Of a stretch of DNA of 64,000 nucleotides, positions 17,963 through 26,821 are shown piece by piece. Location of the stretch: NCBI GenBank assembly GCA_002706365.1, contig PALM01000040.1, positions 50,851-114,850 of the forward strand, read 5' to 3'. Position numbers and translations under genes: made by a program. The notes under the pieces were generated by a model. The model worked only from the letters and a program-made list of their open reading frames with translations, was not told where the DNA came from and searched no databases. The DNA comes from Flavobacteriales bacterium. GTDB taxonomy: Bacteria > Bacteroidota > Bacteroidia > Flavobacteriales_E > Vicingaceae. Each line of letters starts with the position of its first letter. The first letter of the stretch is position 1.

Positions 17963-19043
17963 GTTGCTGATACACTTTGTGTCCGCCTTCTAGCAAATAC
18001 TTATCTCTTTGGAATAATGCCAGATCAGCTCTTACCATATCTTTCACCAATTCATCTACACCGAAAGTAGCTTTCCAGCCTAATTCTTTCTGCGCTTTGG
18101 TTGGATCTCCGATCAATAGATCTACTTCTGTTGGACGGAAATATTTTGGATCCACTTTTACGATCTCCTTGCCATTGGCTTTGTTGATACCGACTTCATC
18201 AACTCCTTTTCCTTTCCATTCGATCTCGATATCCAATTCTTTGAAAGCTTTGGTAACGAATTCGCGGACTTCAATAGTCTCCCCGGTTGCCAAAACATAA
18301 TCATCGGCTACCTCTTGCTGAAGCATCAACCACATGCCTTCCACATAATCTCTTGCATGACCCCAGTCGCGCTTTGCATCTAGATTCCCTAAATACACAG
18401 TGTCTTGCAGCCCTAATTTGATCCTAGCAGCTGCTCTGGTGATCTTACGCGTTACGAAAGTTTCTCCCCTTAACGGACTCTCATGGTTGAAGAGTATTCC
18501 GTTGCAAGCGTACATTCCGTATGCCTCACGATAGTTCTTCACGATCCAAAATGCGTAGAGTTTTGCTACTCCATATGGACTTCTTGGATAGAATGGAGTT
18601 GTTTCAGATTGAGGGATCTCTTGCACCTTTCCATAAAGCTCTGATGTAGATGCCTGATAGAATTTTGTCTTCTTTTCCAAGCCTAAGATTCTGATTGCCT
18701 CGAGAATTCGCAATGTTCCCATTGCATCTGAATTGGCAGTATACTCAGGTGTTTCGAATGAAACTTTTACGTGCGACTGGGCGGCTAAATTGTATACCTC
18801 ATCAGGCTGAACCTCTTGCACAATACGACTTAGATTCGAAGAATCTGTCATATCTCCATAGTGCAATTTGAACTTCACATTCTTTTCGTGAGGATCCTGA
18901 TATAAATGATCAATACGATCTGTATTGAAAAGGGAACTTCTTCTTTTTATTCCGTGGACTTCGTATCCTTTCGACAATAATAACTCCGCCAGATAGGCTC
19001 CATCCTGCCCGGTTACACCGGTGATCAAGGCAACTTTACTCAT
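17955..19043 (-). CDS. gmd: GDP-mannose 4,6-dehydratase
   Basis: 362 residues. The Rossmann loop is [18 protein letters not shown] (about residues 8-25) followed by HGIKRRSS. The active site is [10 protein letters not shown] (Ser/Thr, Glu) and [13 protein letters not shown] (YxxxK). The [17 protein letters not shown] block is diagnostic for Gmd. It makes GDP-4-keto-6-deoxy-D-mannose from GDP-mannose, the substrate of the next gene. It is the first gene of the polysaccharide run gmd-fcl-wzi-wecA-wzi and has a promoter-like sequence 16 nt upstream. It ends the Cys/transport run by being 30 bp past cysQ on the same strand. Confidence 0.97.
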   Translation of the reverse strand: MSKVALITGVTGQDGAYLAELLLSKGYEVHGIKRRSSLFNTDRIDHLYQDPHEKNVKFKLHYGDMTDSSNLSRIVQEVQPDEVYNLAAQSHVKVSFETPEYTANSDAMGTLRILEAIRILGLEKKTKFYQASTSELYGKVQEIPQSETTPFYPRSPYGVAKLYAFWIVKNYREAYGMYACNGILFNHESPLRGETFVTRKITRAAARIKLGLQDTVYLGNLDAKRDWGHARDYVEGMWLMLQQEVADDYVLATGETIEVREFVTKAFKELDIEIEWKGKGVDEVGINKANGKEIVKVDPKYFRPTEVDLLIGDPTKAQKELGWKATFGVDELVKDMVRADLALFQRDKYLLEGGHKVYQQHE

Positions 19044-19059
19044 TCAATAAAATTTGTCA

Positions 19060-19089
19060 CAAAGTTAGGACTTTCAGGCCTTAGCTAAA
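19060..19089 (-). promoter_or_regulatory. Promoter of the gmd-fcl polysaccharide run
   Basis: Minus-strand TTTA (19089-19086), an 18-bp spacer and TAACTTTG (19067-19060). The -7 box is perfect and the -33 differs from TTTG by one base. It overlaps the last codons of cysQ. Confidence 0.5.
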
Positions 19090-19880
19090 AACCAGTTATT
19101 CCTTAAAACTTCTCGATTATAACGCATTTTCGACTTGCTTTCCCAGTCGATCACTTCTCCGCCTGCAGCCTCAACAATTGCTTGTCCGGCAGCTGTATCC
19201 CACTCCATCGTTGGTGCAAATCTAGGATAGGCATCTGCCAAGCCCTCTGCTACCATGCAAAGTTTCAATGAACTGCCTACCGACATCACCTCCAGATCCG
19301 GATGCTCTTCTTTATGGGCTTCCATGAATTCCAGGGTTTCAGGAGACATATGTGAGCGACTTCCAACTATGGTAAATGCTCTGTTGATCTCACGTGGTAG
19401 TTTGTTCTTCTCGCCCAAGGCGGATTCGAATTCTGCTTCTGATAATCCGGGTAAGTCCATGATCTTATATGCTCCAACACCTCTTGCTCCCATGTAGAAC
19501 ATGCCTTTTACAGGAACATAGATAACTCCTAGAACAGATTCTCCATTCTCAATAAGCGCAATGTTTACAGTAAACTCACCATTTCTCTTGATGAATTCCT
19601 TTGTACCATCTAGAGGATCAACCATCCAAAAACGCTCCCAGTTCTTTCTCTCTTCAAAAGGAATTTCCTTTCCTTCTTCACTCAAGATGGGGTAAGGACC
19701 ATCATTCAATGATCTTGCAATCGCCTCATGGGCTTTTTTATCGGCCAGGGTCAATGGCGATCGATCATCTTTGCTCTCTACAGCGAAATCTGAATCGTAA
19801 ACTTTTAGGATTTCCTCTCCGGCTTCTAAAGAAATATAGGCTAGCTTTTTTAGCCATTCAATGCTCTCAGCAGTATCCAA
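19074..19880 (-). CDS. cysQ: 3'(2'),5'-bisphosphate nucleotidase
   Basis: 268 residues of the inositol monophosphatase superfamily. Metal-binding motifs are LSEEGKEIPFEER (Glu), MVDPLDGTKEFIKR (DPxDGT) and EWDTAAGQAIVEAAGG (WDxAAG). CysQ hydrolyses 3'-phosphoadenosine 5'-phosphate (PAP), the product of PAPS-dependent sulfation or reduction, to AMP. It lies 13 bp after an SLC13 permease and about 6 kb from cysCDN, so the set covers sulfate uptake, PAPS synthesis and PAP removal. An inositol monophosphatase proper is less likely because of this context and the TKEF sequence typical of CysQ. Confidence 0.94.
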   Translation of the reverse strand: MDTAESIEWLKKLAYISLEAGEEILKVYDSDFAVESKDDRSPLTLADKKAHEAIARSLNDGPYPILSEEGKEIPFEERKNWERFWMVDPLDGTKEFIKRNGEFTVNIALIENGESVLGVIYVPVKGMFYMGARGVGAYKIMDLPGLSEAEFESALGEKNKLPREINRAFTIVGSRSHMSPETLEFMEAHKEEHPDLEVMSVGSSLKLCMVAEGLADAYPRFAPTMEWDTAAGQAIVEAAGGEVIDWESKSKMRYNREVLRNNWFLAKA

Positions 19881-19893
19881 ATCTGTGATTTTT

Positions 19894-21663
19894 TTATAGA
19901 TCGTAAACGTATGTCAGAATCAATGACGCTCCCAACATGTATAAAATTGTGAGGGGCAAACCTACTCTTAAATAATCTTTAAATGTATATCCTCCCGGAC
20001 CATATACCATCAAATTTGTCTGATAGCCCAATGGCGTGATAAAATTCGCCGCTGCACCAAAAGAAACGATCAAGATATATGGAATGGGATTATATCCGGC
20101 GCTAGTAGCAACAGCTAAAGAGATCGGAAATAGAATGGCCACCGCCGCTTTATTTGTGATGTAAGCTGCCAATAGATTAGTGGCAATGAAGATGCACATC
20201 AATAGCACCGGCGGACTCAAAATAGCATTCCAATGCAAGATCATATCTGCCAGATAGACTGAAGCTCCGGAATTGATCATTGCCTTCCCAAATGCCAAAC
20301 CGAATGCAATGAGCAGAATGAGGTCAAAATCCAAGCCTCTGCGAATCTGATCCAATGGCACTATATCCATTAAGATTGCCAAGAGCAAGACCACTGATAG
20401 GCCTGCGAGCAATGGAATGCTTGTGAAAGCAGAAAGTAAGATGGCGGCGATCAAGGAGCCAAATACCAATACTACTTTCTTCACATTTATGTCTTCAGCT
20501 TCTTCTGTATGAGTGAGAATGTAGAATGAGCGACTGTTCTTGGAGCGACTGATAAAATCGTTACCACTGAATACCAAAAGCACATCTCCAGCCAATAACT
20601 CTTGCTCGCCAATCTTCCCTTGTAATCGCTCACCATTTCGGTGGATGGCAACAATGGCCGCATCGAATCGAGCTCTGAAGTCGGTATCCATCACCTTTTC
20701 TCCGATCAAAGGCGAATTATAGGAGATCACGATCTCGTTTACTGAAGATCGCTTATCCAACATACGCTCAACTTTCTTCGGAAGGGTTAAGCCCAATTTT
20801 TTCTTAGATAGCTCTTCTACAGCAGTAGTTTCACCCGCAAATACCAAGGAATCCTCCTCTTGCAGTCGCTCATCCGGTGAAACCGGACTTAAACTGCGGT
20901 TGTTTCTGACTATCTCAACCAGATAAAGCCCTTTTAGATGTCGTAAACCGGCCTTTTCAACAGTTTTACCCACCAATTTTGAGTCGGACTTGATCATGGC
21001 TTCAATAAAGTACTTGCGATCATCTTGAACCATGGCTTCGAGCTTCTGCTTATTATCGGGCAACAGCCTATTGCCAAATAAAAGCAGGAATAAGATCCCA
21101 ATGAACAACATTGGAAGACCAACAGCTGTGAAGTCGAAGATCGACAAAGAAGGGAAGCCCGCATCAACTGCAAAACCATTCACAATTAAGTTCGTACTGG
21201 TGCCGATCAAGGTCACACAGCCCCCGAGAATTGCCGCATAAGAGAGTGGGATCAATAATTTAGAACTTGCCACTCCATGTTTAACTGCCCAGCGATTCAC
21301 ATAGGGCATCATCATGGCTACAAGCGGAGTGTTATTGAAGAATGCCGATAAACTAGCCACCATTCCCATCATGCGAAAGCTGAAGGAAGTTGTGCTGCTA
21401 CTTTTGGAAAAGAGCCTGTTGAACAAGACATCGATCACCGATGACTTTCTAAAAATATCGCTGATGATCAAAAGCAATACGATCACTGCCAATTGCTCAT
21501 TGGCAAATCCGCTCAAGGCTTCCTTCGGACTGAGAATCCCAGAAAACATGAAGATTAAAAGGGCAATAAAAAAGACGACCGAAGGCTTGAAGAACTCGAA
21601 ATAGAGCGCAGCAAGCAGGAAGAGAATGGTAAAGAGAATTATGACTATCGAGACACTCAGCAT
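19894..21663 (-). CDS. SLC13/DASS-family anion permease with two RCK_C (TrkA_C) domains
   Basis: 589 residues from the ATG at 21663 (MLSVSIVIILF). A longer start at 21708 would overlap the ALDH-like gene by 35 bp and add 15 polar residues. Two membrane halves (about residues 1-165 and 395-589) flank two soluble RCK_C-like domains with 'LVEIVRNNRSL' and 'VAIHRNGERLQG' patterns. SLC13 signatures include FNNTPLVAMMMPYV, the LGGCVTLIGTSTNLIVNG loop and, in the second half, YITNKAAVAILFPI and a GFSGAAANF-like FGAAANFITPLGYQTN. Relatives with this layout import sulfate or related anions. The adjacent cysQ and nearby cysCDN support sulfate, but the substrate is inferred. Confidence 0.9.
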   Translation of the reverse strand: MLSVSIVIILFTILFLLAALYFEFFKPSVVFFIALLIFMFSGILSPKEALSGFANEQLAVIVLLLIISDIFRKSSVIDVLFNRLFSKSSSTTSFSFRMMGMVASLSAFFNNTPLVAMMMPYVNRWAVKHGVASSKLLIPLSYAAILGGCVTLIGTSTNLIVNGFAVDAGFPSLSIFDFTAVGLPMLFIGILFLLLFGNRLLPDNKQKLEAMVQDDRKYFIEAMIKSDSKLVGKTVEKAGLRHLKGLYLVEIVRNNRSLSPVSPDERLQEEDSLVFAGETTAVEELSKKKLGLTLPKKVERMLDKRSSVNEIVISYNSPLIGEKVMDTDFRARFDAAIVAIHRNGERLQGKIGEQELLAGDVLLVFSGNDFISRSKNSRSFYILTHTEEAEDINVKKVVLVFGSLIAAILLSAFTSIPLLAGLSVVLLLAILMDIVPLDQIRRGLDFDLILLIAFGLAFGKAMINSGASVYLADMILHWNAILSPPVLLMCIFIATNLLAAYITNKAAVAILFPISLAVATSAGYNPIPYILIVSFGAAANFITPLGYQTNLMVYGPGGYTFKDYLRVGLPLTILYMLGASLILTYVYDL

Positions 21664-21673
21664 AAAGGGTAGA

Positions 21674-22564
21674 TCAATAAGCAGCTGCTGCTCCGCCAAT
21701 TTGTTCAATTGGATGCCAGCTTGTTTTTACCTCCATGAATTCCTCAATGGCAAATGGCGAACGCTTCTGATCGGCGAAATTACCATTCCAGAATGAAAGA
21801 CGCTTCATGTTTTCTGCTGCCAATTCTTGGATCTTTGCTTTCACTTTTGAGTCCTCTTTAAGCCCAAGATATGCCATTGCCTTAATCTCCATATGTCCGG
21901 CCATATGTTCTAAAAGTTCATCGGGATACCCACTCAAGATATTCACCACACCTCCAGGAAGGTCTGAATGATGAAGTACCTCAGCAAAACTTTGAGCCAC
22001 CACTGAGATCTGTTTTGGAGCGAGCATAACCATTGAATTCCCTCCGCAAATAGCAGAAGCCATAAGTATCACCATCTCATTAAATCCAATTTCATCTTCG
22101 CAGATTGCCCCGATGATTCCCATTGGCTCCACAATTGAAAAGTTGAAATGGGAGCTTGCCACAGGATTTACACTGCTGAATACCGCTTGATATTTATCGC
22201 ACCATCCGGCGAAATAAACCAGATCATCTGTTGCTTTTTCGACAGCAGAAACTGACTTAGCCTGGCTCAAGCCTGCTTCTTTTTGGAGCAAGCCAGCAAA
22301 TTCTGCCTTTCTGCTTTCCAGATTCTCGGCCATGCGGTAGAGAATTTGTCCGCGATTGTAATCTGAACGTTCCCACCAGCCCGACTGAGCTTTATCTGCC
22401 GCAACAACTGCGTTACGCAAATCTTTTCGGGAAGCGCGACAAAGATTTGCGAGCTGATTTCCCTTGGCATCTAGTCCTTTGAAATAGCGCCCAGATTCTG
22501 TGCGACTGAATTTGCCGCCGATGTACAATTTGTATGTCTTTAAAACCTCCACTCTTTCGCTCAT
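21674..22564 (-). CDS. ALDH-like non-catalytic partner (C-terminal half of a split ALDH16)
   Basis: 296 residues, only the NAD-binding-domain part of an aldehyde dehydrogenase fold. It starts like an ALDH (LYIGGKFSRTESGRYF; compare LFINGEFTKPESGKYF in the next gene) and keeps 'GGNSMVMLAPKQIS' and LPGGVVNILSGYPDEL. It lacks the LELGGK catalytic Glu motif and the GxxCCAG catalytic Cys region and ends in WHPIEQIGGAAAAY. It begins 1 nt after the stop of a full ALDH (TAAGATG). ALDH16 enzymes carry an ALDH domain plus a C-terminal non-catalytic ALDH-like domain in one chain of about 780-800 residues; 491 + 296 residues fits a two-gene version. It is probably a structural subunit. Confidence 0.85.
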   Translation of the reverse strand: MSERVEVLKTYKLYIGGKFSRTESGRYFKGLDAKGNQLANLCRASRKDLRNAVVAADKAQSGWWERSDYNRGQILYRMAENLESRKAEFAGLLQKEAGLSQAKSVSAVEKATDDLVYFAGWCDKYQAVFSSVNPVASSHFNFSIVEPMGIIGAICEDEIGFNEMVILMASAICGGNSMVMLAPKQISVVAQSFAEVLHHSDLPGGVVNILSGYPDELLEHMAGHMEIKAMAYLGLKEDSKVKAKIQELAAENMKRLSFWNGNFADQKRSPFAIEEFMEVKTSWHPIEQIGGAAAAY

Positions 22565-22565
22565 C

Positions 22566-24041
22566 TTATGCTTTTTTCAATTTCACATAGGCTTTTAAGC
22601 CGTGCAGTCCGCCTTCTCTTCCAAATCCACTCTCTTTATATCCTCCAAATGGAGAAGCCGGATCAAATTTATTGTAGGTATTGGCCCAAACTACTCCAGC
22701 TTTCAAGCGCGAACTCATATTAAAGGCCTTTGAACCTTTGTCGGTCCACACCCCTGCTGATAGTCCGTACTCCGTATTATTTGCCTTTTCAATGGCCTCA
22801 TCAACTGTCCTGAATGATTGAATTGCCAGTACTGGTCCGAATATCTCCTCTTTTGCCAGTCGTGATGACTGTGCCACATTGAGGAATAAGGTTGGTCTGC
22901 AGAAAAAGCCCTCTTTCGGAAGCTTTTGCTTGGCCTGATACATTTCCAGTCCTTCTCCTTTACCAATTTTCAAATACTCTTCGATCTTCTTCAATTGATC
23001 TTCTGAATTGATTGCCCCAACATCTGTATTCTTATCGAGTGGGTCACCAACGAGCAGACTTTGCATTCTGGTCTTTAGCTTTTCAACCACTACATCAAGC
23101 ACTGATTCCTGAACCAGCAAGCGCGATCCTGCGCAGCAAACATGACCTTGATTGAAGAAAATCCCATTGATTATGCCTTCCACAGCTTGATCGATAGGAG
23201 CATCTTCGAAGATGATATTGGCGGCCTTTCCACCCAGTTCTAGAGTCAATCTTTTGTCGGTTCCAGCCACAGCCTTTCGAATGATCTTTCCCACTTCAGT
23301 AGAGCCGGTGAATGCGATCTTATCCACATCATTGTGATTGACCAATGCGGCTCCAGTCTTACCGGCTCCAGTCACAATATTGACCACTCCTTTTGGCAAT
23401 CCTGCATCTTGGATGATCTCGGCAAGCTTTAATGCTGTTAGCGGAGTAGTTTCTGCCGGTTTTAGCACCACGCAGTTACCACAAGCTAGAGCTGGAGCAA
23501 TTTTCCAGGCGGCCATCAAGAGTGGAAAATTCCATGGAATGATCTGAGCGGCAACGCCAATAGGTTCAGCTTTTTGTCCGGGAAAGGCGTAATCCAATTT
23601 ATCGGCCCATCCTGCATGATAGAAGAAGTGAGCAGCGGCAAGTGGAATATCAATATCTCTTGATTCACGAATGGCTTTGCCCCCATCCATAGATTCGATC
23701 ACGGAAAACTCTCTAGCTCTCTCTTGGATCATACGTGCAATTCTATAGATGTATTTACCTCTTTCTGCTGCGGGCATTGCCGACCAGCCTTTGAAGGCAT
23801 TTCTAGCAGCCTTTACTGCTTTGTCGATATCCTTTTCGTTAGCCTCAGCGATCTTCGAGAGCTTTTTACCATTAGCAGGATTGATCGTATCAAAGTATTT
23901 CCCGGATTCAGGCTTTGTGAACTCCCCATTGATAAAGAGCTCGTAGCGATCTTTTATCTCGATATGCTCACTGCTTTCCGGAGCAGGAGCATATTGCCAA
24001 TCGTCTTGAAACTTCAATGAAAATGAATTGCTTTTCCCCAT
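22566..24041 (-). CDS. Aldehyde dehydrogenase (catalytic part of a split ALDH16)
   Basis: 491 residues with all ALDH hallmarks: PWNFPLLMAAWK, NCVVLKPAE, FTGSTEVGK, catalytic E268 in LELGGK and catalytic C302 in GHVCCAGSR, EEIFGPVLA and the C-terminal PFGGYKESGFGRE. It oxidises an aldehyde with NAD(P)+. It lies 10 bp after deoC, whose reaction releases acetaldehyde, so acetaldehyde oxidation during deoxynucleoside catabolism is the obvious candidate. The next gene encodes a non-catalytic ALDH-like partner. Its N-terminal extension (DDWQYAPAPES) is of the kind found in ALDH16-type proteins. Substrate is inferred only. Confidence 0.92.
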   Translation of the reverse strand: MGKSNSFSLKFQDDWQYAPAPESSEHIEIKDRYELFINGEFTKPESGKYFDTINPANGKKLSKIAEANEKDIDKAVKAARNAFKGWSAMPAAERGKYIYRIARMIQERAREFSVIESMDGGKAIRESRDIDIPLAAAHFFYHAGWADKLDYAFPGQKAEPIGVAAQIIPWNFPLLMAAWKIAPALACGNCVVLKPAETTPLTALKLAEIIQDAGLPKGVVNIVTGAGKTGAALVNHNDVDKIAFTGSTEVGKIIRKAVAGTDKRLTLELGGKAANIIFEDAPIDQAVEGIINGIFFNQGHVCCAGSRLLVQESVLDVVVEKLKTRMQSLLVGDPLDKNTDVGAINSEDQLKKIEEYLKIGKGEGLEMYQAKQKLPKEGFFCRPTLFLNVAQSSRLAKEEIFGPVLAIQSFRTVDEAIEKANNTEYGLSAGVWTDKGSKAFNMSSRLKAGVVWANTYNKFDPASPFGGYKESGFGREGGLHGLKAYVKLKKA

Positions 24042-24051
24042 CTGTTAATCC

Positions 24052-24951
24052 TTAATCCTTTGAAAAATAATCTGCTGATTGATAATAGCCGGTGGCTTGT
24101 TTTCTGATCTGTAACAATAGCTCATTCGCCAGTCTACTTGCTCCAAAACGAAACCACTTATTGCTCATCCATTCGCTTCCCAAAGTCTCGTGAAGCATTA
24201 CCAAATACTGAATTGCAGTTTTGGCATCAGAGATCCCACCAGCTGGTTTCATTCCTCGCTGTTCTCCGGTTGCCGAATAGAAATCGCGAATAGCCTCTAA
24301 CATGAGAAGCGTGGTAGGCATGGTAGCGGCCGGACTGATCTTGCCGGTTGAAGTTTTGATGAAATCTGCACCTGCATAAAGGGCAATATCACTAGCTCTT
24401 CTCACCTGGTCTGCAGTTCCCAATTCTCCTGTTTCCAAGATGACTTTTAGTCGGGCCTTTCCGCAAGCCTCTTTGATCGCCGCAATCTCATCGAACACAT
24501 AATTGTATTCTCCCTGATGGAATTTGCCTCTTGAGATCACCATATCGATCTCGTCGGCACCTTCATTCACGGCGTATTTGGTCTCTTGTATCTTCAGTTT
24601 CTGATCTGATTGTCCGCTTGGGAAAGCGGTTGCCACAGAAGCCACTTTCACTCCGCTGCCCTTCAATTGTTTCTTGGCAACTGCTACCAAAGAAGGATAC
24701 ACACAAACTGCAGCTACTGTAGGAACATCCAATTCAAGATCTGGACGCATGGCCTTATTGCAAAGCTGAATGACTTTGCCTTCTGTATCCCTACCTTCAA
24801 GAGTGGTGAGGTCGATCATGTTCAACGCCAATTTCAAGGCCTGAACCTTTGCTTCTTTTTTGATACTTCTAGTCTTGAAGCGATTGGCTCTTTCGATCAA
24901 GCCAAGCTGGTCGATCTTGGGCGACTGAAAATTTTTGAATTTTTCCTTCAT
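24052..24951 (-). CDS. deoC: Deoxyribose-phosphate aldolase
   Basis: 299 residues, TIM-barrel DeoC/LacD family. The Schiff-base Lys is in DFIKTSTGKISPAAT; the assisting residues are in 'EIDMVISRGKFHQGEY' and GMKPAGGISDAKTA. It cleaves 2-deoxyribose-5-phosphate to glyceraldehyde-3-phosphate and acetaldehyde. The length (about 40-70 residues longer at the N-terminus than the short bacterial type) matches the longer DeoC class. It is the first gene of deoC - ALDH - ALDH-like - SLC13 - cysQ; the aldehyde dehydrogenase 10 bp downstream could remove the acetaldehyde. A perfect -7 box lies 11 nt before the ATG. Confidence 0.95.
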   Translation of the reverse strand: MKEKFKNFQSPKIDQLGLIERANRFKTRSIKKEAKVQALKLALNMIDLTTLEGRDTEGKVIQLCNKAMRPDLELDVPTVAAVCVYPSLVAVAKKQLKGSGVKVASVATAFPSGQSDQKLKIQETKYAVNEGADEIDMVISRGKFHQGEYNYVFDEIAAIKEACGKARLKVILETGELGTADQVRRASDIALYAGADFIKTSTGKISPAATMPTTLLMLEAIRDFYSATGEQRGMKPAGGISDAKTAIQYLVMLHETLGSEWMSNKWFRFGASRLANELLLQIRKQATGYYQSADYFSKD

Positions 24952-24962
24952 ATCGTGAAAAC

Positions 24963-24970
24963 CAAAGATA
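24963..24970 (-). promoter_or_regulatory. -7 box (TATCTTTG) of the deoC operon
   Basis: Perfect TAnnTTTG on the minus strand, 11 nt before the deoC ATG at 24951. No matching -33 element found. Confidence 0.42.
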
Positions 24971-25020
24971 GGCTAAAGCGCAGAAATTGAGGAAGGAAAA
25001 GCGAGAGAATAGCCGAGATT

Positions 25021-26145
25021 TTAACTTACTCTATTCTGATATTTTGGTCTTAGCCTGGTTATTGGATTCTCAAAATAGAGATAGATAAGTGATGATAGCA
25101 GTATTGAGCTCAACCAGAAGATGGAATGCATCAATAAGTTCCATTCTTCGAAATAATCTTTGAAAAAGCTAGTCATTAAGCCCAGAATAATCCCAAGATG
25201 CACCAAATAAAGCGAATAAGAGATCTTGCTCACCCAAATTATTGGCTTTGAAAGCCATGATGGAGCCTTTTGCCAGCTATCAAAGAAAGGAATCATCAAT
25301 GCCAAGGTAAGGCTGTGTAAAGGGTAGTAGAATATTTGGGCAAAACGACTGCCAAGGTCCAATTCAGTAAAACTAAATATCTGCAGTACCACTATTGCTA
25401 TGATAAGGAAGGCCCATCTGGTTTTATACCAGATCTGTGGGAATTTCAACTTCAAAAAAGCCATCAAAACCCCGTAAATGATACTATCTAAACGGTAGAT
25501 CACCAATTTGCGGTAGGTATTATCGAAGTCGAAAGCATTGAGATTGGCAGGAGGAGGCTGTATCATTTTAATGATCAGGGGTGCTAGGATCAAAAGCAGA
25601 ATGCTGATCAAAAGAGCATTAGATTTAGAAAGGAACTTCAACTGCAATGCTAGAAAAGCGAGCAAGGGAAAGAAGATATAAAACCACTCTTCAATGCTCA
25701 AACTCCAAGATTCCCAAAAGAAGTCGAAAAAGGGCCGATCGAAATTCTGCAAGAAGAAGATGAACTTCCAATTGAAGTTTTCAAGGCTTGTCGAGATCAG
25801 TCCGAAATAGCCTAAAACAAGCGTGAGGATCAATACCAGATAATAATTTGGCAAGGTTCGAAACCATCTTCTGCGCCAAAAGAACCAGAGTGATCTGAAG
25901 CTTAAGCCTTTATCGAAATCGCGAAGGATTATCTGTCCGATCAAGAAACCAGAAAGCACAAAGAACCACTCCACTCCTGCAACATGCAGTGTTTGAGGAA
26001 GCCATTCTCCACCACCCAGCACGAAGTTTGAGTGGCCCAACATCACTGAAATTATAGCAATGCTTCGGAAGAGATCCAAACCAAAGATTCGGTTCTGATT
26101 CTCGCCCACCAATTCTGCAGAAGAATAGTGAAACCAATTGCGCAT
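25021..26145 (-). CDS. Acyltransferase 3 (OafA/NodX-type) membrane protein
   Basis: 374 residues from the ATG at 26145 (MRNWFHYSS). The longer frame to 26349 overlaps cysC and reads as non-protein sequence, so it was rejected. About ten membrane helices; the family starts are visible in FGLDLFRSIAIISVMLGHSNF (catalytic-type His in the first helix, here shown as MLGHSNF), GVEWFFVLSGFLIGQIIL and 'RRRWFRTLPNYYLVL'. SWSLSIEEWFYIFFPLL is also typical. Such proteins O-acetylate or otherwise O-acylate surface sugars using acyl donors from the cytoplasm. The position next to sulfation and fucose genes suggests a surface glycan target, but this is inference. It is transcribed divergently from cysC. 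Confidence 0.9.
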   Translation of the reverse strand: MRNWFHYSSAELVGENQNRIFGLDLFRSIAIISVMLGHSNFVLGGGEWLPQTLHVAGVEWFFVLSGFLIGQIILRDFDKGLSFRSLWFFWRRRWFRTLPNYYLVLILTLVLGYFGLISTSLENFNWKFIFFLQNFDRPFFDFFWESWSLSIEEWFYIFFPLLAFLALQLKFLSKSNALLISILLLILAPLIIKMIQPPPANLNAFDFDNTYRKLVIYRLDSIIYGVLMAFLKLKFPQIWYKTRWAFLIIAIVVLQIFSFTELDLGSRFAQIFYYPLHSLTLALMIPFFDSWQKAPSWLSKPIIWVSKISYSLYLVHLGIILGLMTSFFKDYFEEWNLLMHSIFWLSSILLSSLIYLYFENPITRLRPKYQNRVS

Positions 26146-26199
26146 TCTATTACTGGCTGATTTTGCACTCAAACTTAGGATAAAACCTAGATGTTTGGC

Positions 26200-26207
26200 T
26201 ACTTTTG
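26200..26207 (+). promoter_or_regulatory. -7 box (TACTTTTG) 8 nt before cysC
   Basis: Perfect TAnnTTTG in the 70-bp divergent gap. The transcript would start within 1-4 nt of the cysC ATG at 26216. No clear -33 TTTG. Confidence 0.45.
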
Positions 26208-26215
26208 CTGCTCCA

Positions 26216-26818
26216 ATGAAAGACGAAGGCGGCAATATATATTCAGTGTTCGACGAGATCCTATCCCGCAAGGAAAAAGAGGAGCTCTTAAAGCAACATT
26301 CAATTGTGCTTTGGATGACCGGATTGAGCGGCTCAGGCAAGACCACCATTGCAAAAGCGCTAGAGCGATTGATGCATGAAGATGGCTACTTGACCGAGCT
26401 ATTGGATGGCGACAATATCCGTTCCGGCATCAATAAGAACTTGGGTTTTTCTGATGAGGACAGAACAGAGAATATTCGTCGCATTGCCGAGATCTCAAAG
26501 CTGTTTGTGAATTGTGGTGTCATCACCATCAACTGCTTTGTGAGTCCGACTAAAGCTATCCGCCAGCAGGCGAAAGAGATCATTGGAGAAGCCGATTTTG
26601 TAGAAGTATTCATAGATACTCCATTGGAGATTTGTGAGCAAAGAGATCCAAAAGGACTCTACAAAAAGGCTAGAAAAGGAGAAATAAAGGATTTTACAGG
26701 CATTTCTGCTCCATTTGAAGCACCGGAAGATGCGGTTGTGATCAAAACAGAAGGAAAAGAAGTGGCCGAATGTGCCAAAGAACTATACGAACACATACTG
26801 CCCAAAATAGGGAAATAA
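26216..26818 (+). CDS. cysC: Adenylylsulfate (APS) kinase
   Basis: 200 residues from the ATG at 26216 (MKDEGGNIY); the longer frame from 26138 lies in the divergent promoter. The P-loop is GLSGSGKTTIAKALE, then LLDGDNIRSGINKNLGFS and FVSPTKAIRQQAKE, PLEICEQRDPKGLYKKAR, all typical of APS kinase. It phosphorylates APS to PAPS in the cytoplasm. It is 3 bp before cysD and heads the cysC-cysD-cysN operon. The presence of a kinase, a sulfate permease and CysQ without a PAPS reductase, sulfite reductase or sulfotransferase nearby points to PAPS for sulfation, or an assimilation pathway split between loci. Confidence 0.95.
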   Translation: MKDEGGNIYSVFDEILSRKEKEELLKQHSIVLWMTGLSGSGKTTIAKALERLMHEDGYLTELLDGDNIRSGINKNLGFSDEDRTENIRRIAEISKLFVNCGVITINCFVSPTKAIRQQAKEIIGEADFVEVFIDTPLEICEQRDPKGLYKKARKGEIKDFTGISAPFEAPEDAVVIKTEGKEVAECAKELYEHILPKIGK

Positions 26819-26821
26819 GCT

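Noticed and set aside
21664..22564. ALDH-like gene read as a pseudogene remnant
   Set aside because: The frame is intact, starts 1 nt after the catalytic gene and matches the non-catalytic ALDH16 domain in length, so a functional partner is more likely.
26146..26349. N-terminal extension of the acyltransferase reaching into cysC
   Set aside because: It overlaps the cysC coding region on the opposite strand; the ATG at 26145 gives a normal family start.
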